Origin: Stutzerimonas stutzeri
GTDB taxonomy: Bacteria; Pseudomonadota; Gammaproteobacteria; Pseudomonadales; Pseudomonadaceae
Assembly (NCBI RefSeq): GCF_024448935.1
Contig: NZ_JAMOIE010000017.1
Span: 1-64,000, forward strand
DNA length: 64,000 bases
Direction of reading: 5' to 3'
Position 1 is the stretch's first letter; each line of letters begins with the position of its first letter. Below, piece after piece: positions 52,920 to 63,134 of this stretch. The position numbers and the translations under genes were made by a program. The notes below the pieces were generated by a model. The model was given only the letters and a program-made list of their open reading frames with translations. It was not told the origin of the DNA and did no database searches.

Positions 52920-54446
52920 TCAATCCTTCAAAAAGGCTTTGAAACGAAACAGTTCGGTCAGGCGGTAGCCGCGATAACGACCCATCGCAAGCATGAAGCC
53001 GACCATGATCAGCAGGACCGCCGGGAAAGTGAAGATGAAGTAGGTCAGCTCCGGAATGTTCATCAGGAGGAACGCCAGTGCCGCTGCGATGAGCGTACCG
53101 ACCGCAACCTTGAATGCATGGCCGCCGCCGCGTTCTTCCCAGGTGATGGAGAGCCGCTCGATGGTCATGGTCAGGATGACCATCGGGAACAGTGAAACGG
53201 ACAACCCGCGCTCGAGCCCGAGCTTGTGGCTAAACAGGCTGATCACCGCGATCAGCACCACGACGAACGTGAGCACAACGGACAGGCGTGGCAGCATTTG
53301 AAGTTTCAAATGTTCCAAATACGAGCGCAGCGACAGGCCCATGGCCGTAATGATGGTAAACAGGATGATGCCGAAACCGATCTGGGTTTCACGGAAGGCG
53401 AGCGCAATCAGCACTGGCGTAAAGGTACCCAGTGTTTGCAAGCCGCCGAGGTTGCGCAGAATCAGAATGACCAGAACGCCGATCGGAATCATGATCATGA
53501 TCTGGTAGGTCTGCTGAGTTTGCAGCGGCAGACCGTAAAGCGAATATTCGAGGAAGTCGGCGTCGGTATTTTCGTCCGTCAGTGTTGCCAGACGGATGGC
53601 ATTCATTTCGCTGCTGTTGAGCGTAAAGGTAACTTGCGGGTTGCGCCCACCTTCGAGGTTCAGCAGCGGTTCGTTACCGGTCCACCAGACCAGACGGTCT
53701 TGAGGCAAACCTTGCTCGCCGGTTTCCGGATTGAAATACAGCCATTTGTCGCCGTTGAAGCTCCGCAGCCAGAGCTCGGGGGACTGGGCCATGTCGGCCT
53801 GCAGTCGAACCGTATGAACGCGCTCCATGGGGACATGCGCTATGGACAGCAGCAGCTCGATTACCCGTGCCTTGTTCGGCGTGGAAGCGTCACCGCCAAG
53901 CAGCAGCTTGACGTTGTCATCGTTGGCATTGTTGACACGCTTTATGGCTTCGCTGATGAAGGTCTCTACGTCGGCCGAATGCTGGCGTATCGGTGAAAGC
54001 AATGCTTCTGCGGCAATCTTTTCAGCACCTTCAACCGGAATGCTGTCGCGGAAGATCGGGCCGGTGGGCTTGCTCTGCTCGCCGCTGTAGCGCTTGGTGA
54101 GCACGAGGCGGTAATAGAGCGTCTGGTTTCCGCTCGCGCGGCGTGCGGACCAGGTAACCCGGCGGTTGCCGTCGGCCCGGTTGATGCTGACACCGTAGTT
54201 GTTGGAGATGAAGCTCTCGTTGAGGCTGACGAAATCCTGATTCAGTGGCGGCACGTACATCTGCAGCTTCACCGGCTCGCGCGGGTTGGCCTGAAATTCA
54301 ACCTTGGCGTCTATGTTCCAAAGGTCACTGGTTTCATCTTCAGTAACCGGGATGCCCAAAATGAATATCTGGTAGGCAGTGATTGCGATACCCAGTGTGA
54401 CGAGCAAAAGAATCAATATTTTCAGGTGCAATGTGAGGGCGCGCAT
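52920..54446 (-). CDS. Inactive transglutaminase family protein with seven transmembrane helices
   Basis: 508 aa from the ATG at 54446. An N-terminal helix (LHLKILILLLVTLGIAITAY) precedes a periplasmic domain with a transglutaminase-like fold (residues about 40-280), then a block of about seven transmembrane helices (IMIMIPIGVLVILILRNLG to FIFTFPAVLLIMVGFMLAMG). The usual catalytic Cys of transglutaminases is not seen. Middle gene of the trio; 4 nt after the protease gene. Envelope function likely, details unknown. Confidence 0.88.
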   Translation of the reverse strand: MRALTLHLKILILLLVTLGIAITAYQIFILGIPVTEDETSDLWNIDAKVEFQANPREPVKLQMYVPPLNQDFVSLNESFISNNYGVSINRADGNRRVTWSARRASGNQTLYYRLVLTKRYSGEQSKPTGPIFRDSIPVEGAEKIAAEALLSPIRQHSADVETFISEAIKRVNNANDDNVKLLLGGDASTPNKARVIELLLSIAHVPMERVHTVRLQADMAQSPELWLRSFNGDKWLYFNPETGEQGLPQDRLVWWTGNEPLLNLEGGRNPQVTFTLNSSEMNAIRLATLTDENTDADFLEYSLYGLPLQTQQTYQIMIMIPIGVLVILILRNLGGLQTLGTFTPVLIALAFRETQIGFGIILFTIITAMGLSLRSYLEHLKLQMLPRLSVVLTFVVVLIAVISLFSHKLGLERGLSVSLFPMVILTMTIERLSITWEERGGGHAFKVAVGTLIAAALAFLLMNIPELTYFIFTFPAVLLIMVGFMLAMGRYRGYRLTELFRFKAFLKD

Positions 54447-54450
54447 GGGG

Positions 54451-54987
54451 TTACTCGTAAGCTTCGGATTCGATAATGCAGCCGGGCTTGCCAGCAGCAT
54501 ACTTAAGACCAGGGTCGACCAGGGCACCGAAGCGAGCAAGCGCATCAGAACCGATTAGAAGAGGGTATTGAAATGCGCTTCGGTCCGTGAGGTTCACTTC
54601 AATGCCTCGTTTAACCTTGCCCACACAGAGATTGAGTTCAACAACCGGGCGAGGTGTATAGGTTTTTTCTTCCTCCGGATCGAAGTCGCCAGCGCGACGC
54701 TTGATCTTGCTGATGCGCTGCAGGGGCAGTTCGATGGGCCGGTTATGGGCCTCATCAATAGCCAGGTAGAAGCGTACCCAGCTTTTTCCGTTGCGCTTGA
54801 AGCGCTCGATGTCGCGGGCGCTGAGCGAGGCAGTCTGTGCGCCTGTATCGAGTTTGGCTGGCACCTCAAGATCGAAATCAAGTAACGCCACGTGCTCATT
54901 CAGGCCGTAGATCGTTTTCTCACCGGCCTGGGCCCAGAACGGAGCGCTTACGAGACAGAGCAATAGAAGGCGGGTTTTGGTGCTCAT
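54451..54987 (-). CDS. Retropepsin-like (ATP-dependent zinc protease family) periplasmic protein
   Basis: 178 aa with a signal peptide (TRLLLLCLVSAPFWAQAG). The aspartyl-type motif is PAKLDTGAQTASLSA (DTGA), with YPLLIGSDAL later. These features define the family often labelled ATP-dependent zinc protease but folding like retropepsins. The start at 54987 begins the signal sequence. First gene of the trio with the transglutaminase-7TM and glutamate-ligase-like genes. Confidence 0.85.
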   Translation of the reverse strand: MSTKTRLLLLCLVSAPFWAQAGEKTIYGLNEHVALLDFDLEVPAKLDTGAQTASLSARDIERFKRNGKSWVRFYLAIDEAHNRPIELPLQRISKIKRRAGDFDPEEEKTYTPRPVVELNLCVGKVKRGIEVNLTDRSAFQYPLLIGSDALARFGALVDPGLKYAAGKPGCIIESEAYE

Positions 54988-55171
54988 AAATCCAGGTAGT
55001 CGAGTCGAGGAAGTGGCTCGAACAACGAGCCATAGTGAAGCACGTCGAGGCGAGCGCCGGGCGTGGCATATACAGCGGTGCCGCATTCTAGCATGGGTGG
55101 CTGATCGCGAGGCTAGGCTCAAGCCGTGCTGCGGCGCCAGGCGCGCAGTGATTAGCTCAGGTCGGTGAATC

Positions 55172-55185
55172 GATTGTCGACAATC
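55172..55185. promoter_or_regulatory. 14-bp perfect palindrome upstream of the methylcitrate-operon regulator
   Basis: GATTGTCGACAATC is a perfect palindrome 73 bp before the GntR-type gene. Half-sites of the TTGTC/GACAA type are usual for FCD-domain GntR regulators, so this is the probable autoregulatory operator for the prp operon. Confidence 0.65.
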
Positions 55186-55258
55186 TACTTTTGTATGATT
55201 GACCTGGCGCCTTTTCAGCGGCTAACGTGGAGCCATTAAGGGCTCGGATGTCAACAAT

Positions 55259-55981
55259 ATGTTGGATACACTGGAAGTTCCTCGCCCCGATCAGCTTGAC
55301 AGCGGTACGCTCTCCGAGCACGTTTTCCGACGGATCCTGGCAGCCATCGTGAAAGGCGATATCGCACCGGGCAGCAAAATATCGGAGCCTGAGCTCGCGC
55401 GTACCTATGGCATCAGTCGCGGCCCGCTGCGTGAAGCCATACACCGTCTCGAGGGGCAGAAGCTGCTGGTCCGTGTGCCGCACGTTGGCGCCAGGGTGGT
55501 ATCGCTCAACCATGCCGAGCTGATCGAACTGTACGAGATTCGCGAGTCCTTGGAAGGCATGGCCTGCCGACTCGCCGCCGAGGGCATGAGTGTGGCGGAA
55601 ATAGATGAGCTGCGGCGCGTTCTGGATACCCATGAGCGAGACGAGGCATTCCAGGCGGGCGTCGGCTATTACCAGCAGGAAGGCGACTTCGACTTTCACT
55701 ATCGGATCATTCAGGGCAGCGGCAATCGCACGCTGACGCAGATGTTGTGTGGGGAGCTGTATCAGTTGGTGCGCATGTACCGCATCCAGTTCTCCGCAAC
55801 GCCGAATCGGCCGCGTCAGGCATTTGCCGAGCACCACCGGATTCTCGACGCCATCGCCGACCGCGACGGCGAGCTGGCCGAGTTGCTGATGCGGCGGCAT
55901 ATCTGCGCTTCCAAGCGCAACATCGAGCGGCATTATTTGGCTGCTCAGCAACAGACATCACAACCAAGAGGTGAGGCATGA
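55259..55981 (+). CDS. GntR-family (FCD) regulator of the methylcitrate cycle
   Basis: 240 aa. N-terminal winged HTH ([39 protein letters not shown]) and an FCD ligand domain ([19 protein letters not shown] to [24 protein letters not shown]). It overlaps prpB by 4 nt (ATGA), as expected for a local regulator of propionate catabolism. ATG 55259 with weak ribosome binding site. Confidence 0.9.
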   Translation: MLDTLEVPRPDQLDSGTLSEHVFRRILAAIVKGDIAPGSKISEPELARTYGISRGPLREAIHRLEGQKLLVRVPHVGARVVSLNHAELIELYEIRESLEGMACRLAAEGMSVAEIDELRRVLDTHERDEAFQAGVGYYQQEGDFDFHYRIIQGSGNRTLTQMLCGELYQLVRMYRIQFSATPNRPRQAFAEHHRILDAIADRDGELAELLMRRHICASKRNIERHYLAAQQQTSQPRGEA

Positions 55982-56865
55982 CACTTCCTACCCCCGGCCA
56001 GCGTTTCCGTGACGCGGTGGCCAGTGAGCATCCGCTGCAGGTCGTCGGCGCTATCAACGCCAACCACGCGCTGCTGGCCCAGCGTGCTGGCTTCAAGGCG
56101 ATCTACCTATCGGGTGGCGGCGTGGCGGCCGGCTCGCTCGGCCTGCCGGATCTCGGCATAACCGGGCTCGACGATGTACTGACCGACGTGCGTCGCATTA
56201 CCGACGTCTGCGACCTGCCGCTGTTGGTGGATGTCGATACCGGTTTCGGTTCCTCGGCCTTCAACGTGGCACGTACGGTCAAGTCGATGATCAAGTTCGG
56301 CGCTGCGGCTATCCATATCGAAGACCAGGTGGGTGCCAAGCGCTGTGGTCACCGGCCCAACAAGGAAATCGTTTCGCAGCAGGAGATGGTCGATCGGATC
56401 AAGGCGGCCGTGGATGCGCGAACCGATGACAGTTTCGTGATCATGGCGCGTACCGATGCGCTGGCCGTGGAAGGACTGGAATCGGCGCTTGATCGTGCGC
56501 AAGCCTGTATCGAGGCGGGCGCCGACATGGTGTTTCCCGAAGCCATCACCGAACTGGCGATGTACAAGACGTTCGCAGATCGGGTGAAGGCGCCGATCCT
56601 GGCCAACATCACCGAGTTCGGCGCCACGCCGCTGTACACCACCGAGGAGCTGGCGAGTGTCGATGTCTCGCTGGTGCTGTACCCGCTTTCCGCGTTCCGC
56701 GCGATGAACAAGGCGGCCGAGAACGTCTATACGGCATTGCGCCGTGACGGTACGCAGAAAAATGTAATCGACACCATGCAGACCCGCATGGAGCTCTACG
56801 ATCGCATCAACTACCACGCGTTCGAGCAGCACCTCGATTCGTTGTTCGCCCAGAAGAAAAGCTAA
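55978..56865 (+). CDS. prpB: Methylisocitrate lyase PrpB
   Basis: 295 aa of the ICL/PEP-mutase superfamily. Visible: [54 protein letters not shown] with the KRCGH catalytic Cys. Cleaves 2-methylisocitrate to pyruvate and succinate. Coupled to the GntR gene by ATGA overlap. Confidence 0.96.
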   Translation: MTLPTPGQRFRDAVASEHPLQVVGAINANHALLAQRAGFKAIYLSGGGVAAGSLGLPDLGITGLDDVLTDVRRITDVCDLPLLVDVDTGFGSSAFNVARTVKSMIKFGAAAIHIEDQVGAKRCGHRPNKEIVSQQEMVDRIKAAVDARTDDSFVIMARTDALAVEGLESALDRAQACIEAGADMVFPEAITELAMYKTFADRVKAPILANITEFGATPLYTTEELASVDVSLVLYPLSAFRAMNKAAENVYTALRRDGTQKNVIDTMQTRMELYDRINYHAFEQHLDSLFAQKKS

Positions 56866-56945
56866 CGCGGGGCGGGCCCCAATCGCCCGTCCGGCTTGAT
56901 GAGCAGTTTGCAGTATCCAGAACAAATTCAATCAAGGAGAAGGCA

Positions 56946-58073
56946 ATGGCTGAAGCAAAAGTATTGAGTGGCGCAGGCCTGCGTGGCCAGGTTGCCGGGC
57001 AGACCGCTCTTTGCACGGTTGGCAAGACCGGTGCAGGACTGACCTACCGTGGTTACGACGTACGCGATCTGGCCGCACAGGCCGAGTTCGAGGAAGTCGC
57101 TTATCTGCTGTTCTACGGCGAGCTGCCGACCGCACAGCAACTGAGCGAATACAAGGCGCGACTCAAGACGATGCGGGGTTTGCCTGCCGCGCTGAAGGAA
57201 GTGCTGGAGCGAATCCCCGCCGACGCTCACCCGATGGACGTGATGCGGACCGGCGCTTCCATGCTGGGTACGCTAGAGCCCGAGCACTCCTTCGAGCAGC
57301 AGCGGGATGTGGCCGAACGGTTGATGGCGGCTTTCCCGGCCATCATGTGCTACTGGTACCGTTTCACTCACGAGCAGGCGCGGATCGAATGCAGCAGCGA
57401 TGAGGACACCTTGGGTGGGCATTTCCTGGCCTTGTTACATGGCAAGAAGCCGAGCGAGTTGCACGTCAAGGTCATGAACGTGTCGCTGATCCTCTACGCC
57501 GAGCACGAGTTCAACGCCTCGACCTTCACTGCGCGTGTCTGTGCCTCGACGCTGTCGGATATGTACTCCTGCGTCACCGGCGCGATCGGTTCGCTGCGTG
57601 GTCCGCTGCATGGCGGCGCCAACGAAGCGGCGATGGACATGATCAAGCAGTGGAAGAGTCCGGAAGAGGCCCGCGAAGCCATCCTCGGCATGCTCGAGCG
57701 CAAGGACAAGATCATGGGCTTCGGCCATGCGATCTACAGCGTTTCCGACCCGCGCAACGAGGTCATCAAGGTCTGGGCCAAGAAGCTCGCTGACGAAGTG
57801 GGCGATACCGTGCTCTACCCGGTCTCGGTGGCTGTCGACGAAACCATGTGGGAGCAGAAGAAGCTGTTCCCCAACGCCGACTTCTACCATGCCTCCGCCT
57901 ATCACTTCATGGGCATCCCCACCAAGCTGTTCACGCCGATCTTCGTCTGCTCGCGCGTTACCGGCTGGGCGTCCCATGTGTTCGAACAACGCAGCAACAA
58001 CCGGATCATTCGGCCGAGCGCCGAGTACATCGGTCCGGAGCAGCGCAAGGTTGTCCCGATCGCCCAGCGTTGA
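56946..58073 (+). CDS. prpC: 2-methylcitrate synthase PrpC
   Basis: 375 aa, citrate-synthase fold. Active-site histidines in GPLHGGANEAAMD and GFGHAIYSVSDPR, Asp region near MGIPTKLFTPIFVCSRVTGW. Condenses propionyl-CoA with oxaloacetate. RBS AAGGAGAAGG before the ATG at 56946. Confidence 0.96.
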   Translation: MAEAKVLSGAGLRGQVAGQTALCTVGKTGAGLTYRGYDVRDLAAQAEFEEVAYLLFYGELPTAQQLSEYKARLKTMRGLPAALKEVLERIPADAHPMDVMRTGASMLGTLEPEHSFEQQRDVAERLMAAFPAIMCYWYRFTHEQARIECSSDEDTLGGHFLALLHGKKPSELHVKVMNVSLILYAEHEFNASTFTARVCASTLSDMYSCVTGAIGSLRGPLHGGANEAAMDMIKQWKSPEEAREAILGMLERKDKIMGFGHAIYSVSDPRNEVIKVWAKKLADEVGDTVLYPVSVAVDETMWEQKKLFPNADFYHASAYHFMGIPTKLFTPIFVCSRVTGWASHVFEQRSNNRIIRPSAEYIGPEQRKVVPIAQR

Positions 58074-58147
58074 TCGGAGCGGGGAACTCGTCGCCGGGCT
58101 CCCCGAACCTCGCCCCACGGAACATTACTGGATTGAGTTCTTCCGGC

Positions 58148-60751
58148 ATGAATACAGAACACCGCAAACCTTTGCCAGGCACTGGACTTGACTACTTCGA
58201 CACCCGCGAGGCGATCGAAGCCATTCAGCCAGGGGCCTACGACAAGCTGCCCTATACCTCCCGCGTCCTGGCCGAACAGCTGGTGCGCCGCTGTGAGCCC
58301 GAAGCGCTGACCGATTCGCTCAAGCAGATCATCGAGCGCAAGCGCGACCTCGACTTTCCGTGGTATCCGGCGCGCGTCGTCTGCCATGACATCCTTGGTC
58401 AGACCGCGCTGGTCGACCTCGCCGGTCTGCGCGATGCGATCGCGGAGCAGGGTGGCGACCCGGCGAAGGTCAACCCGGTTGTTCCGACTCAGTTGATCGT
58501 CGACCACTCCCTGGCGGTCGAATTTGCAGGCTTCGATCCGGACTCGTTCGAGAAGAATCGCGCCGTCGAGGAGCGTCGCAACGAGGACCGCTTCCACTTC
58601 ATCGAGTGGACCAAGACCGCGTTCAAGAACGTCGACGTAATCCCGGCCGGCAATGGCATCATGCACCAGATCAACCTGGAGAAAATGTCGCCGGTGATCC
58701 AGGCGCGCGATGGCGTGGCCTTCCCGGATACCTGCGTCGGCACCGATTCCCACACCCCGCACGTCGATGCGCTGGGTGTGATCGCCATCGGCGTCGGCGG
58801 TCTTGAAGCCGAAACCGTCATGCTCGGCCTGCCGTCGATGATGCGCCTGCCCGACATCGTCGGCGTACGTCTGACCGGCAAGCGGCAGCCGGGTATCACC
58901 GCGACCGACATCGTTTTGGCATTGACCGAGTTCCTGCGCAAGGAACGTGTGGTCGGGGCCTGGGTCGAGTTCTTCGGTGAAGGCGCCGACAGCCTGACCA
59001 TCGGCGACCGCGCGACCATCTCCAATATGTGCCCGGAATATGGCGCAACGGCTTCGATGTTCTACATCGACCAACAGACTATCGATTACCTCAAGCTGAC
59101 TGGCCGCGAGCCGGAGCAGGTCGCGCTGGTCGAGCAGTACGCCAAGGAAACCGGCTTGTGGGCGACGGCGCTAAAAGGGGCCCAGTACGAGCGGGTATTG
59201 GCGTTTGACCTGTCCAGTGTGGTGCGCAACATGGCTGGCCCGAGCAACCCGCACAAGCGCCTGCCGACCTCGGCTCTGCACGAGCGCGGCATCGCCGTCG
59301 ACCTGGACAAGGCCCGGGCCGAAGAAGGCGAAGGGCTGATGCCTGATGGCGCGGTGATCATCGCGGCTATTACCAGTTGCACCAATACGTCCAACCCCCG
59401 CAACGTGGTGGCCGCCGGCTTGCTGGCAAAAAAGGCCAACGAGCTGGGGCTGATACGCAAGCCCTGGGTAAAGACCTCCTTTGCGCCAGGTTCCAAGGTC
59501 GCCAAACTGTACCTGGAGGATGCCGGGCTGTTGTCAGAGCTGGAGCAGCTCGGCTTTGGCATCGTCGGCTATGCCTGCACCACCTGCAACGGCATGTCCG
59601 GTGCGCTGGATCCACAGATCCAGCAGGAAATCATCGACCGTGACCTGTACGCCACCGCAGTCCTCTCGGGTAACCGCAACTTCGATGGCCGTATCCATCC
59701 GTACGCCAAGCAGGCGTTCCTGGCGTCGCCACCCTTGGTAGTCGCCTATGCCATCGCGGGCACTGTTCGCTTCGACATTGAACAGGACGTGCTTGGTACC
59801 GATCAGCATGGCAATCCGGTCACGCTCAAGGACCTCTGGCCATCTGACGAGGAAATCGATGCCATTGTTGCCGCGTCGGTGAAGCCCGAGCAGTTCCGTC
59901 AGGTCTACATCCCGATGTTCGACCTCGGCACCATCGAGGAAGCTGAAAGCCCGCTCTACGACTGGCGGCCGACCTCGACATACATCCGCCGCCCCCCGTA
60001 TTGGGAAGGTGCGCTGGCTGGTGAACGCACACTGAAAGGCATGCGTCCGTTGGCGATCCTGCCGGACAACATCACCACCGATCACCTGTCGCCATCCAAC
60101 GCGATCCTGCTGGATTCGGCCGCCGGCGAGTACCTGGCGAAGATGGGCCTGCCGGAGGAGGACTTCAACTCCTACGCCACCCACCGCGGTGACCACCTGA
60201 CTGCGCAGCGGGCGACGTTCGCCAACCCGCAACTGGTCAACGAGATGGCCGTGGTTGACGGTAAGGTGCAGAAGGGCTCGTTGGCGCGCGTCGAGCCGGA
60301 AGGCAAGGTGATGCGCATGTGGGAAGCCATCGAAACCTACATGCAGCGCAAGCAACCGCTGATCATCGTGGCCGGTGCGGATTACGGTCAGGGCAGCTCG
60401 CGTGACTGGGCCGCCAAGGGCGTGCGCCTGGCGGGTGTGGAGGTGATCGTGGCTGAAGGCTTCGAGCGTATCCACCGTACCAACCTGGTCGGCATGGGCG
60501 TGCTGCCGGTCGAGTTCAAGCCGGGCACCACCCGCCTGACCCTTGGCCTGGATGGCACCGAAACCTTCGATATCGAAGGTGAGCTGTCGCCGCGCTGCGA
60601 TCTGACCCTGGTCATTCACCACAAGAACGGTGAAGAAACCCGTGTCCCGGTCACCTGCCGTCTCGACACCGCGGCCGAGGTGGGCGTCTACCAGGCCGGT
60701 GGCGTGCTGCAGCGTTTCGCTCAGGACTTCCTCGCATCAACCACCGCGTGA
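58148..60751 (+). CDS. acnD: Fe/S-dependent 2-methylcitrate dehydratase AcnD
   Basis: 867-aa aconitase-type enzyme, the length of AcnD. Cluster ligands in AITSCTNTSNPRN and YACTTCNGMSG, and swivelling domain with DYGQGSSRDWAAKG. The ATG at 58148 (MNTEHRKPLPGTGLDYFDTR) is the family start; the long in-frame extension upstream overlaps prpC. Acts with PrpF in place of PrpD. Confidence 0.95.
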   Translation: MNTEHRKPLPGTGLDYFDTREAIEAIQPGAYDKLPYTSRVLAEQLVRRCEPEALTDSLKQIIERKRDLDFPWYPARVVCHDILGQTALVDLAGLRDAIAEQGGDPAKVNPVVPTQLIVDHSLAVEFAGFDPDSFEKNRAVEERRNEDRFHFIEWTKTAFKNVDVIPAGNGIMHQINLEKMSPVIQARDGVAFPDTCVGTDSHTPHVDALGVIAIGVGGLEAETVMLGLPSMMRLPDIVGVRLTGKRQPGITATDIVLALTEFLRKERVVGAWVEFFGEGADSLTIGDRATISNMCPEYGATASMFYIDQQTIDYLKLTGREPEQVALVEQYAKETGLWATALKGAQYERVLAFDLSSVVRNMAGPSNPHKRLPTSALHERGIAVDLDKARAEEGEGLMPDGAVIIAAITSCTNTSNPRNVVAAGLLAKKANELGLIRKPWVKTSFAPGSKVAKLYLEDAGLLSELEQLGFGIVGYACTTCNGMSGALDPQIQQEIIDRDLYATAVLSGNRNFDGRIHPYAKQAFLASPPLVVAYAIAGTVRFDIEQDVLGTDQHGNPVTLKDLWPSDEEIDAIVAASVKPEQFRQVYIPMFDLGTIEEAESPLYDWRPTSTYIRRPPYWEGALAGERTLKGMRPLAILPDNITTDHLSPSNAILLDSAAGEYLAKMGLPEEDFNSYATHRGDHLTAQRATFANPQLVNEMAVVDGKVQKGSLARVEPEGKVMRMWEAIETYMQRKQPLIIVAGADYGQGSSRDWAAKGVRLAGVEVIVAEGFERIHRTNLVGMGVLPVEFKPGTTRLTLGLDGTETFDIEGELSPRCDLTLVIHHKNGEETRVPVTCRLDTAAEVGVYQAGGVLQRFAQDFLASTTA

Positions 60752-60853
60752 ACCCGTCGGGTGGATGGCCTGCTTTCATCCACCGTGTCGGTCCCGATGG
60801 CCCGGCCGAGCCTGATCCCCGACCATCCATTCATTTCCAGCCAGGACTCACCC

Positions 60854-62041
60854 ATGGCGCATCAATCCCAGATCAAGATTCCCGCCACCTACATGCGTGG
60901 CGGCACCAGCAAGGGCGTGTTCTTCCGGCTGCAGGACCTGCCGGAAAGCTGCCAGGTGCCCGGCGCGGCGCGCGACAAGCTGTTCATGCGTGTGATCGGC
61001 AGCCCCGATCCGTACTCGGCGCAAATCGATGGTATGGGTGGTGCCACGTCCAGCACCAGCAAGTGTGTGATTCTGTCAAAAAGCACCCGGCCTGATCACG
61101 ATGTCGAGTACCTCTATGGTCAGGTGTCGATCGACAAGCCCTTCGTCGACTGGAGCGGCAACTGCGGCAACCTTTCGACCGGTGCCGGTGCTTTTGCGTT
61201 GCATGCCGGCCTGGTGGATGCGGAGCGTATTCCGCAGAACGGTACCTGTGTGGTGCGGATCTGGCAGGCCAACATCGGCAAGACCATCATTGCCCACGTG
61301 CCGGTCACTGATGGCCAGGTGCAGGAAACCGGCGATTTCGAGCTGGACGGCGTGACCTTTCCAGCTGCGGAGATCGTGCTGGAATTTCTCGACCCGTCCG
61401 ATGACGGCGAGGAGGGCGGCTCGATGTTCCCCACCGGCAATCTGGTGGATGAGCTGGAGGTGCCCGGCATCGGCACGCTCAAGGCTACGATGATCAGCGC
61501 CGGCATCCCGACGGTGTTCGTCAATGCCGAGGACATCGGTTATCAGGGTGCCGAATTGCGGGAGGACATCAATGGCAATCCCGAGGCGTTGGCGCGGCTG
61601 GAGGCGATTCGTGTGGCCGGTGCGTTGCGTATGGGGTTGATCAAGACAGCGGAAGAGGCGTTGACCCGCCAGCACACGCCAAAGGTTGCGTTTGTCTCGG
61701 GGCCGAAAACCTATCGAGCGTCATCTGGCAAGACCGTCGAAGCAGACGAGGTTGATCTGCTGGTGCGCGCCTTGTCCATGGGCAAGCTGCACCACGCCAT
61801 GATGGGGACCTGTGCGGTTGCTATCGGTGCGGCTGCGGCAGTGCCCGGTACTCTCGTTAACCTGGCTGCCGGTGGTGGCGAGCTGACGGCAGTGCGTTTT
61901 GGGCATCCTTCCGGCACGCTTCGCGTCGGCGCCGAGGCGCAGCAGGCCGACGGGAAATGGTCAATAACCAAGGCGATCATGAGTCGGAGCGCCAGGGTTC
62001 TGATGGAGGGCTGGGTGCGCGTTCCTGGTGACGCATTCTAA
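60854..62041 (+). CDS. prpF: 2-methylaconitate cis-trans isomerase PrpF
   Basis: 395 aa. Family start PATYMRGGTSKGVFF, with GNCGNLSTGAGAFAL carrying the active-site region, and GAAAAVPGTLVN plus a conserved end VRFGHPSGTLRVGAE. Converts the trans-product of AcnD to the cis form. The ATG at 60854 is 102 bp after acnD. Confidence 0.94.
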   Translation: MAHQSQIKIPATYMRGGTSKGVFFRLQDLPESCQVPGAARDKLFMRVIGSPDPYSAQIDGMGGATSSTSKCVILSKSTRPDHDVEYLYGQVSIDKPFVDWSGNCGNLSTGAGAFALHAGLVDAERIPQNGTCVVRIWQANIGKTIIAHVPVTDGQVQETGDFELDGVTFPAAEIVLEFLDPSDDGEEGGSMFPTGNLVDELEVPGIGTLKATMISAGIPTVFVNAEDIGYQGAELREDINGNPEALARLEAIRVAGALRMGLIKTAEEALTRQHTPKVAFVSGPKTYRASSGKTVEADEVDLLVRALSMGKLHHAMMGTCAVAIGAAAAVPGTLVNLAAGGGELTAVRFGHPSGTLRVGAEAQQADGKWSITKAIMSRSARVLMEGWVRVPGDAF

Positions 62042-62100
62042 GCGGTTGCCGACATTGATGCGGCGCGGCGTTGGCAAAGCCCAGATGTGAGCACGAAAAA

Positions 62101-62129
62101 CAAAAAGTCCGCACTAAGCGGGCTTTTTG
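62101..62129. terminator. Bidirectional terminator between prpF and ppsR
   Basis: CAAAAAGTCCGC (62101-62112) and GCGGGCTTTTTG (62118-62129) form a 12-bp stem (one G-T pair) with a 5-nt loop and A/T tracts on both sides. Confidence 0.9.
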
Positions 62130-62159
62130 TTGTCTAGCAGAATGGTAACTAAACGGTAA

Positions 62160-62978
62160 CTATTTGAGTCGGCGTTCTACGCCTTTTTCCACGAGGATCT
62201 TGGCGGATATCTCTTCTACGGAAAAATGCGTGGAGTTGATGTAGTTGATGTTTTCGCGGCGGAATAAGTTCTCGACCTCGCGAACTTCGAACTCGCATTG
62301 GGCGTAACTGGCATAGCGGCTGTTGGGTTTGCGCTCGTTGCGGATGGCCGTCAAACGGTCCGGGTCGATGGTCAGGCCGAACAGCTTGTCGCGGTGGGTC
62401 TTGAGCGCGCCCGGAAGTTGCAATCGTTCCATGTCGTCTTCGGTCAGCGGGTAGTTGGCGGCCCGGATGCCGTACTGCATCGCCATGTACAGACAGGTGG
62501 GCGTTTTGCCGCACCTGGAGACGCCGACCAAAATCAGATCCGCCTTGTCGTAGTAGTGCGTGCGGGCACCGTCATCGTTGTCCAGGGCGAAGTTGACGGC
62601 GTCGATTCGCTCCATGTAGTTGGCGTTATGGCTGATCGAATGGGATTTGCCGACAGAATAGGAAGAGCGTGACATCAGTTCATGTTCCAGCGGGGCAAGG
62701 AAGGAAGAAAAGATGTCGATCATGAAGCCATTGGACTCAGCCAGGATGTCGCGAATTTCCTGGTTTACCAGCGTATCGAATATGATTGGCCGTGCGCCGT
62801 CGCTTTCCGCCGCTTTATTGATTTGCTGTACCATTGCCCGCGCTTTTTCAGCCGTATCGATATATGGCCGCGTGAGCTTGGTAAACGTGATGGTTTCGAA
62901 CTGTGCCAGCAGGCTTTGGCCGAGCGTTTCGGCTGTAATACCGGTACCGTCGGAGATGAAAAATGCAGTTCGTTTCAT
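62160..62978 (-). CDS. ppsR: PEP synthase regulatory protein PpsR (DUF299)
   Basis: 272-aa bifunctional kinase/pyrophosphorylase that switches PEP synthase off and on. Start [20 protein letters not shown]-loop [13 protein letters not shown] near residues 155-167, and end [21 protein letters not shown]. Divergent from ppsA, its target, with a 156-bp shared regulatory gap. Confidence 0.95.
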   Translation of the reverse strand: MKRTAFFISDGTGITAETLGQSLLAQFETITFTKLTRPYIDTAEKARAMVQQINKAAESDGARPIIFDTLVNQEIRDILAESNGFMIDIFSSFLAPLEHELMSRSSYSVGKSHSISHNANYMERIDAVNFALDNDDGARTHYYDKADLILVGVSRCGKTPTCLYMAMQYGIRAANYPLTEDDMERLQLPGALKTHRDKLFGLTIDPDRLTAIRNERKPNSRYASYAQCEFEVREVENLFRRENINYINSTHFSVEEISAKILVEKGVERRLK

Positions 62979-63134
62979 TGCGCATGGGACCTTAAGTCAA
63001 GAACGGTTCTCAGCTATAGTAGGCCCCTTCGCCGAGCCTCGATTGGCTGGCATTGTCACTTATTTTGCAGGGCCAGGCCACCGTGCCGCGGATGGGCACG
63101 AACCGAGTTTCCAACACAACGTGGAGAGATCACC

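Noticed and set aside
57902-60622. Long minus-strand frames opposite prpC and acnD
   Set aside because: Shadows of strongly supported enzymes in GC-rich DNA.
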